Positions 4,587-6,645 of a stretch of DNA of 6,645 bases are shown here, in pieces. Location: contig CAMEPN010000105.1 of NCBI GenBank assembly GCA_945931735.1, positions 1 to 6,645 on the forward strand. Direction: 5' to 3'. Positions within the stretch are counted from its first letter, which is position 1; each line of letters starts with the position of its first letter. A program made the translations under genes and the position numbers. Source of the DNA: an uncultured Clostridia bacterium (GTDB lineage: Bacteria; Bacillota; Clostridia; Oscillospirales; Ruminococcaceae). The notes under the pieces were generated by a model. It did not search any database, was not told the origin of the DNA, and worked only from the letters and a program-made list of their open reading frames with translations.

Positions 4587-6645
4587 TTATTTCTGTAATT
4601 TTCTTTCGTACCATTCCTGCTTGGTCATAAGCACCTGACGAGGCTTTGCGCCCTCGAAAGGCCCGATTATGCCCATTTTTTCCATTACGTCCATAAGGCG
4701 CGCCGCTCTGCCGTAGCCGAGCTTTAGGTTTCTCTGAATGGAAGAGGTGCTCGCCTGTCCCGCGTTCACCACAAGCTCTATTGCGTCCTCGAGCTTGTCG
4801 TCTGTTTCGTCGCCGTCCTCGGAGGGGATATCCTCGCCCCTGCTGTCGGAATTGGAAACGATCTCCGTCTGGCGCTCGATCTCCGCCATGATGCTCTCGT
4901 CATACTCGACGGTGAATGTCTGCTTGATGAACTCAACAACGCGCTCTACCTCGTCGTCGGAAACATAGCAGCCCTGAAGTCTTATCGGCTTCGGAACGCC
5001 GACAGGCATATACAGCATATCGCCGTTTCCGAGCAGCTTCTCCGCGCCGCTTGCGTCGAGGATAACGCGGCTGTCTATCTGCGAGGCGACCATAAGCGCG
5101 ATACGGCTCGGGATATTGCCCTTAATAAGTCCGGTAACGACCTGCACGGTAGGCTTCTGCGTTGCGATAACAAGGTGCATTCCCGCCGCGCGGGCTTTCT
5201 GCGCGAGCCTTACTATGCTGTCCTCAACGTCCTTCGGCGACGCCATCATAAGGTCGGCAAGCTCGTCTATGAATATGACAATATGCGGCATTTTTTCCAG
5301 ACCCGTGTCGGGGTCATTGGCAAGCTCGTTGAAGCCGTCAATGTTGCGCACATTGTTCTCGGAGAACATCGTGTAGCGGTTGTCCATCTCGGTCACTGCC
5401 CACGCGAGCGCGCCCGCCGCCTTTTTCGGGTCGGTCACGACGGGGATGAGCAGGTGCGGAATGCCGTTGTACATCATGAACTCGACCTGCTTCGGGTCGA
5501 CCATTATCAGACGAACGTCCGACGGGATGGACTTCATGAGTATGCTCATTATAATTGAATTAACGCACACGGACTTACCGGAGCCGGTTGTTCCCGCGAT
5601 AAGCAGGTGCGGCATTTTTGAAACGTTGCAGGTAATGGTGTTGCCGCTGATGTCCTTTCCGAGGACGGTGACGAGCTTTTTGTCGAAGCTCTGCCTGAAC
5701 TCGGGCGTGTCGACAAGCTCTCTGAAATAAACCGTGTCCTTTACGGTGTTGGGTATCTCGATACCGACCGCCGCCTTGTTCGGCACGGGAGCAATGCGCA
5801 CGCCGCTCGTCGCGAGGTTTAGCGCAACGTCGTCCGCGAGGTTCGCTATCTTGCTTATCTTGACGCCCGGGGCGGGCTGAAGCTCGTACCGCGTTACAGA
5901 CGGGCCGCGGCTTGCGCCGAGGTATGTGGTGGTTACGCCGAAGCTTTTCAGCGTTTCGACCAGCTTGTCCGCGTTGCCGCGTATCTCGACGTCAATGTCC
6001 GCCTGAGGCACCCGCTTCTGAACAGGGTTGAGCAGCGTTACGGGCGGGAGCGTATAAACATCGGAAAGCTTTAGCTGCTCGCCGCGCGTTTTCGGCGCGG
6101 TCACGAAAGGCTTTTCCGCCGTTTTCGGAGCAATTGGAGCAGGCTCCGCCGTTTTCTCGGCGTTCTTTCGCGTTTCGGTTATCATTTCGTCGAGGTCGAA
6201 CGGAAGCTCCGCCTCGTCCGTGTCGGTTATATCGCCTAGCTTGTCGTCGGATGTTATTATGTCAGATTTCGGCGCGTCGACTATCTTGGAAACCCTCGCG
6301 GGGGCGCTGTGCTCCTTGTCGAACTCGCTCAGCGCGTCTATTATCGGGACAAGATCCGCGTCCTTGTCCTCAAGCCTGTCCGGATCGGGCGGAACGGGGT
6401 CACGCATTATCGGGTGGCGCTTTTCCATATACTTGCGGAGCGCTTCGCGGTAGTCGCGGTTGTCCTCCGCCTGCTCCTTTATCATCTCGGAGCTGTCAGC
6501 CTGTTCGGGGACTTTTATCCCCTCGGGCGCAGGCACGGGCTTGGGAGCGGGCGCAGGCGGCTCCTGTTCCTCTCCGTCGACGCTGTACACGACCTTCTTT
6601 ATCCGCTCGAGCTTTGCGCGCTGCTTCTGCTCCTCGTCTATCTCC
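4587..6645 (-). CDS. ftsK: FtsK/SpoIIIE DNA translocase, N-terminal part off the right edge
   Basis: A hexameric ATP-driven DNA pump that moves chromosomal DNA through the division or sporulation septum (family knowledge). The reading frame is open to the right edge; 685 residues are visible and the usual N-terminal membrane domain (four helices, roughly 150-200 residues) lies outside. In visible numbering: residues 1-195 are a linker rich in Pro, Ala and acidic residues; about 210-335 is the alpha domain (TTYLGASRGPSVTRYEL); the motor has Walker A GTTGSGKS at 351-358 and Walker B IFIDELAD at 457-464; about 618-685 is the DNA-reading winged-helix gamma domain ending KPRQVLMTKQEWYERKLQK. The GTG at 6590 is only an internal valine, since 18 in-frame codons precede it. 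The conserved motor stretch normally like TQRPSVDVITG reads TQKPTVQVVTG here (about 495-505). It leads the operon visible here. Whether it acts as FtsK or as sporulation SpoIIIE cannot be decided. Confidence 0.96.
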   Translation of the reverse strand, partial: EIDEEQKQRAKLERIKKVVYSVDGEEQEPPAPAPKPVPAPEGIKVPEQADSSEMIKEQAEDNRDYREALRKYMEKRHPIMRDPVPPDPDRLEDKDADLVPIIDALSEFDKEHSAPARVSKIVDAPKSDIITSDDKLGDITDTDEAELPFDLDEMITETRKNAEKTAEPAPIAPKTAEKPFVTAPKTRGEQLKLSDVYTLPPVTLLNPVQKRVPQADIDVEIRGNADKLVETLKSFGVTTTYLGASRGPSVTRYELQPAPGVKISKIANLADDVALNLATSGVRIAPVPNKAAVGIEIPNTVKDTVYFRELVDTPEFRQSFDKKLVTVLGKDISGNTITCNVSKMPHLLIAGTTGSGKSVCVNSIIMSILMKSIPSDVRLIMVDPKQVEFMMYNGIPHLLIPVVTDPKKAAGALAWAVTEMDNRYTMFSENNVRNIDGFNELANDPDTGLEKMPHIVIFIDELADLMMASPKDVEDSIVRLAQKARAAGMHLVIATQKPTVQVVTGLIKGNIPSRIALMVASQIDSRVILDASGAEKLLGNGDMLYMPVGVPKPIRLQGCYVSDDEVERVVEFIKQTFTVEYDESIMAEIERQTEIVSNSDSRGEDIPSEDGDETDDKLEDAIELVVNAGQASTSSIQRNLKLGYGRAARLMDVMEKMGIIGPFEGAKPRQVLMTKQEWYERKLQK

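Noticed and set aside
6588..6590. GTG as the start of the translocase
   Set aside because: The frame stays open for 18 codons upstream to the edge with charged linker-like sequence, and the expected membrane domain has not yet been reached.
1..6645. Mobile element, CRISPR array, tRNA or toxin-antitoxin system
   Set aside because: No transposase, integrase, terminal repeats, regularly spaced repeats or tRNA-like folds were seen. The hydrolase/DUF3006 pair was considered as a toxin-antitoxin unit, but the hydrolase appears to be surface-located and nothing else supports that.

Overview
The window reads as a stretch of chromosome from a Gram-positive, low-to-mid-GC anaerobe of the class Clostridia, most likely a relative of Ruminococcus or Oscillospiraceae. 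This is judged from protein character only: a SpoIIIE/FtsK-type translocase, a Clostridia-like TypA, a YgiQ radical SAM protein with the Firmicutes-style basic tail, and a stand-alone ComEC-type metallo-hydrolase paired with DUF3006. GC-rich coding sequence with frequent ATA isoleucine codons, strong purine-rich ribosome binding sites and one very AT-rich intergenic region fit this placement. The genus cannot be fixed from the sequence alone.

All recognisable genes lie on the minus strand, so transcription runs from the right edge to the left edge. In that order: a 5'-truncated ftsK/spoIIIE DNA translocase (4587 to the right edge, lacking its N-terminal membrane domain); 41 bases later a YgiQ-family radical SAM protein (2635-4545); overlapping its end, a membrane-anchored ComEC/Rec2-type metallo-beta-lactamase-fold hydrolase (1695-2696, GTG start); sharing an ATGA with that, a 69-residue DUF3006 protein (1489-1698); then a hairpin terminator (1457-1482). 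The tight packing, two overlaps and absence of an internal terminator facing this direction suggest one operon of at least four genes whose promoter lies outside the window.

After the terminator comes a roughly 150-base AT-rich spacer with promoter-like boxes, and then typA/bipA (left edge to 1301). It starts at a TTG codon and is truncated at its C-terminal end by the window edge.

Functionally the operon joins a chromosome-partition motor, a radical SAM enzyme of unknown chemistry and a two-gene unit (hydrolase plus DUF3006) that may act on nucleic acid or another phosphoester at the cell surface. TypA is a ribosome-associated GTPase and appears to be an independent transcription unit. There is no mobile element, CRISPR array, tRNA or rRNA. 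The window is mostly ordinary housekeeping sequence. The parts most worth a second look are the duplicated TTGACA-N9-TATAAT arrangement upstream of typA, the hydrolase/DUF3006 pair, and an unusual series of substitutions in a normally conserved stretch of the FtsK motor.
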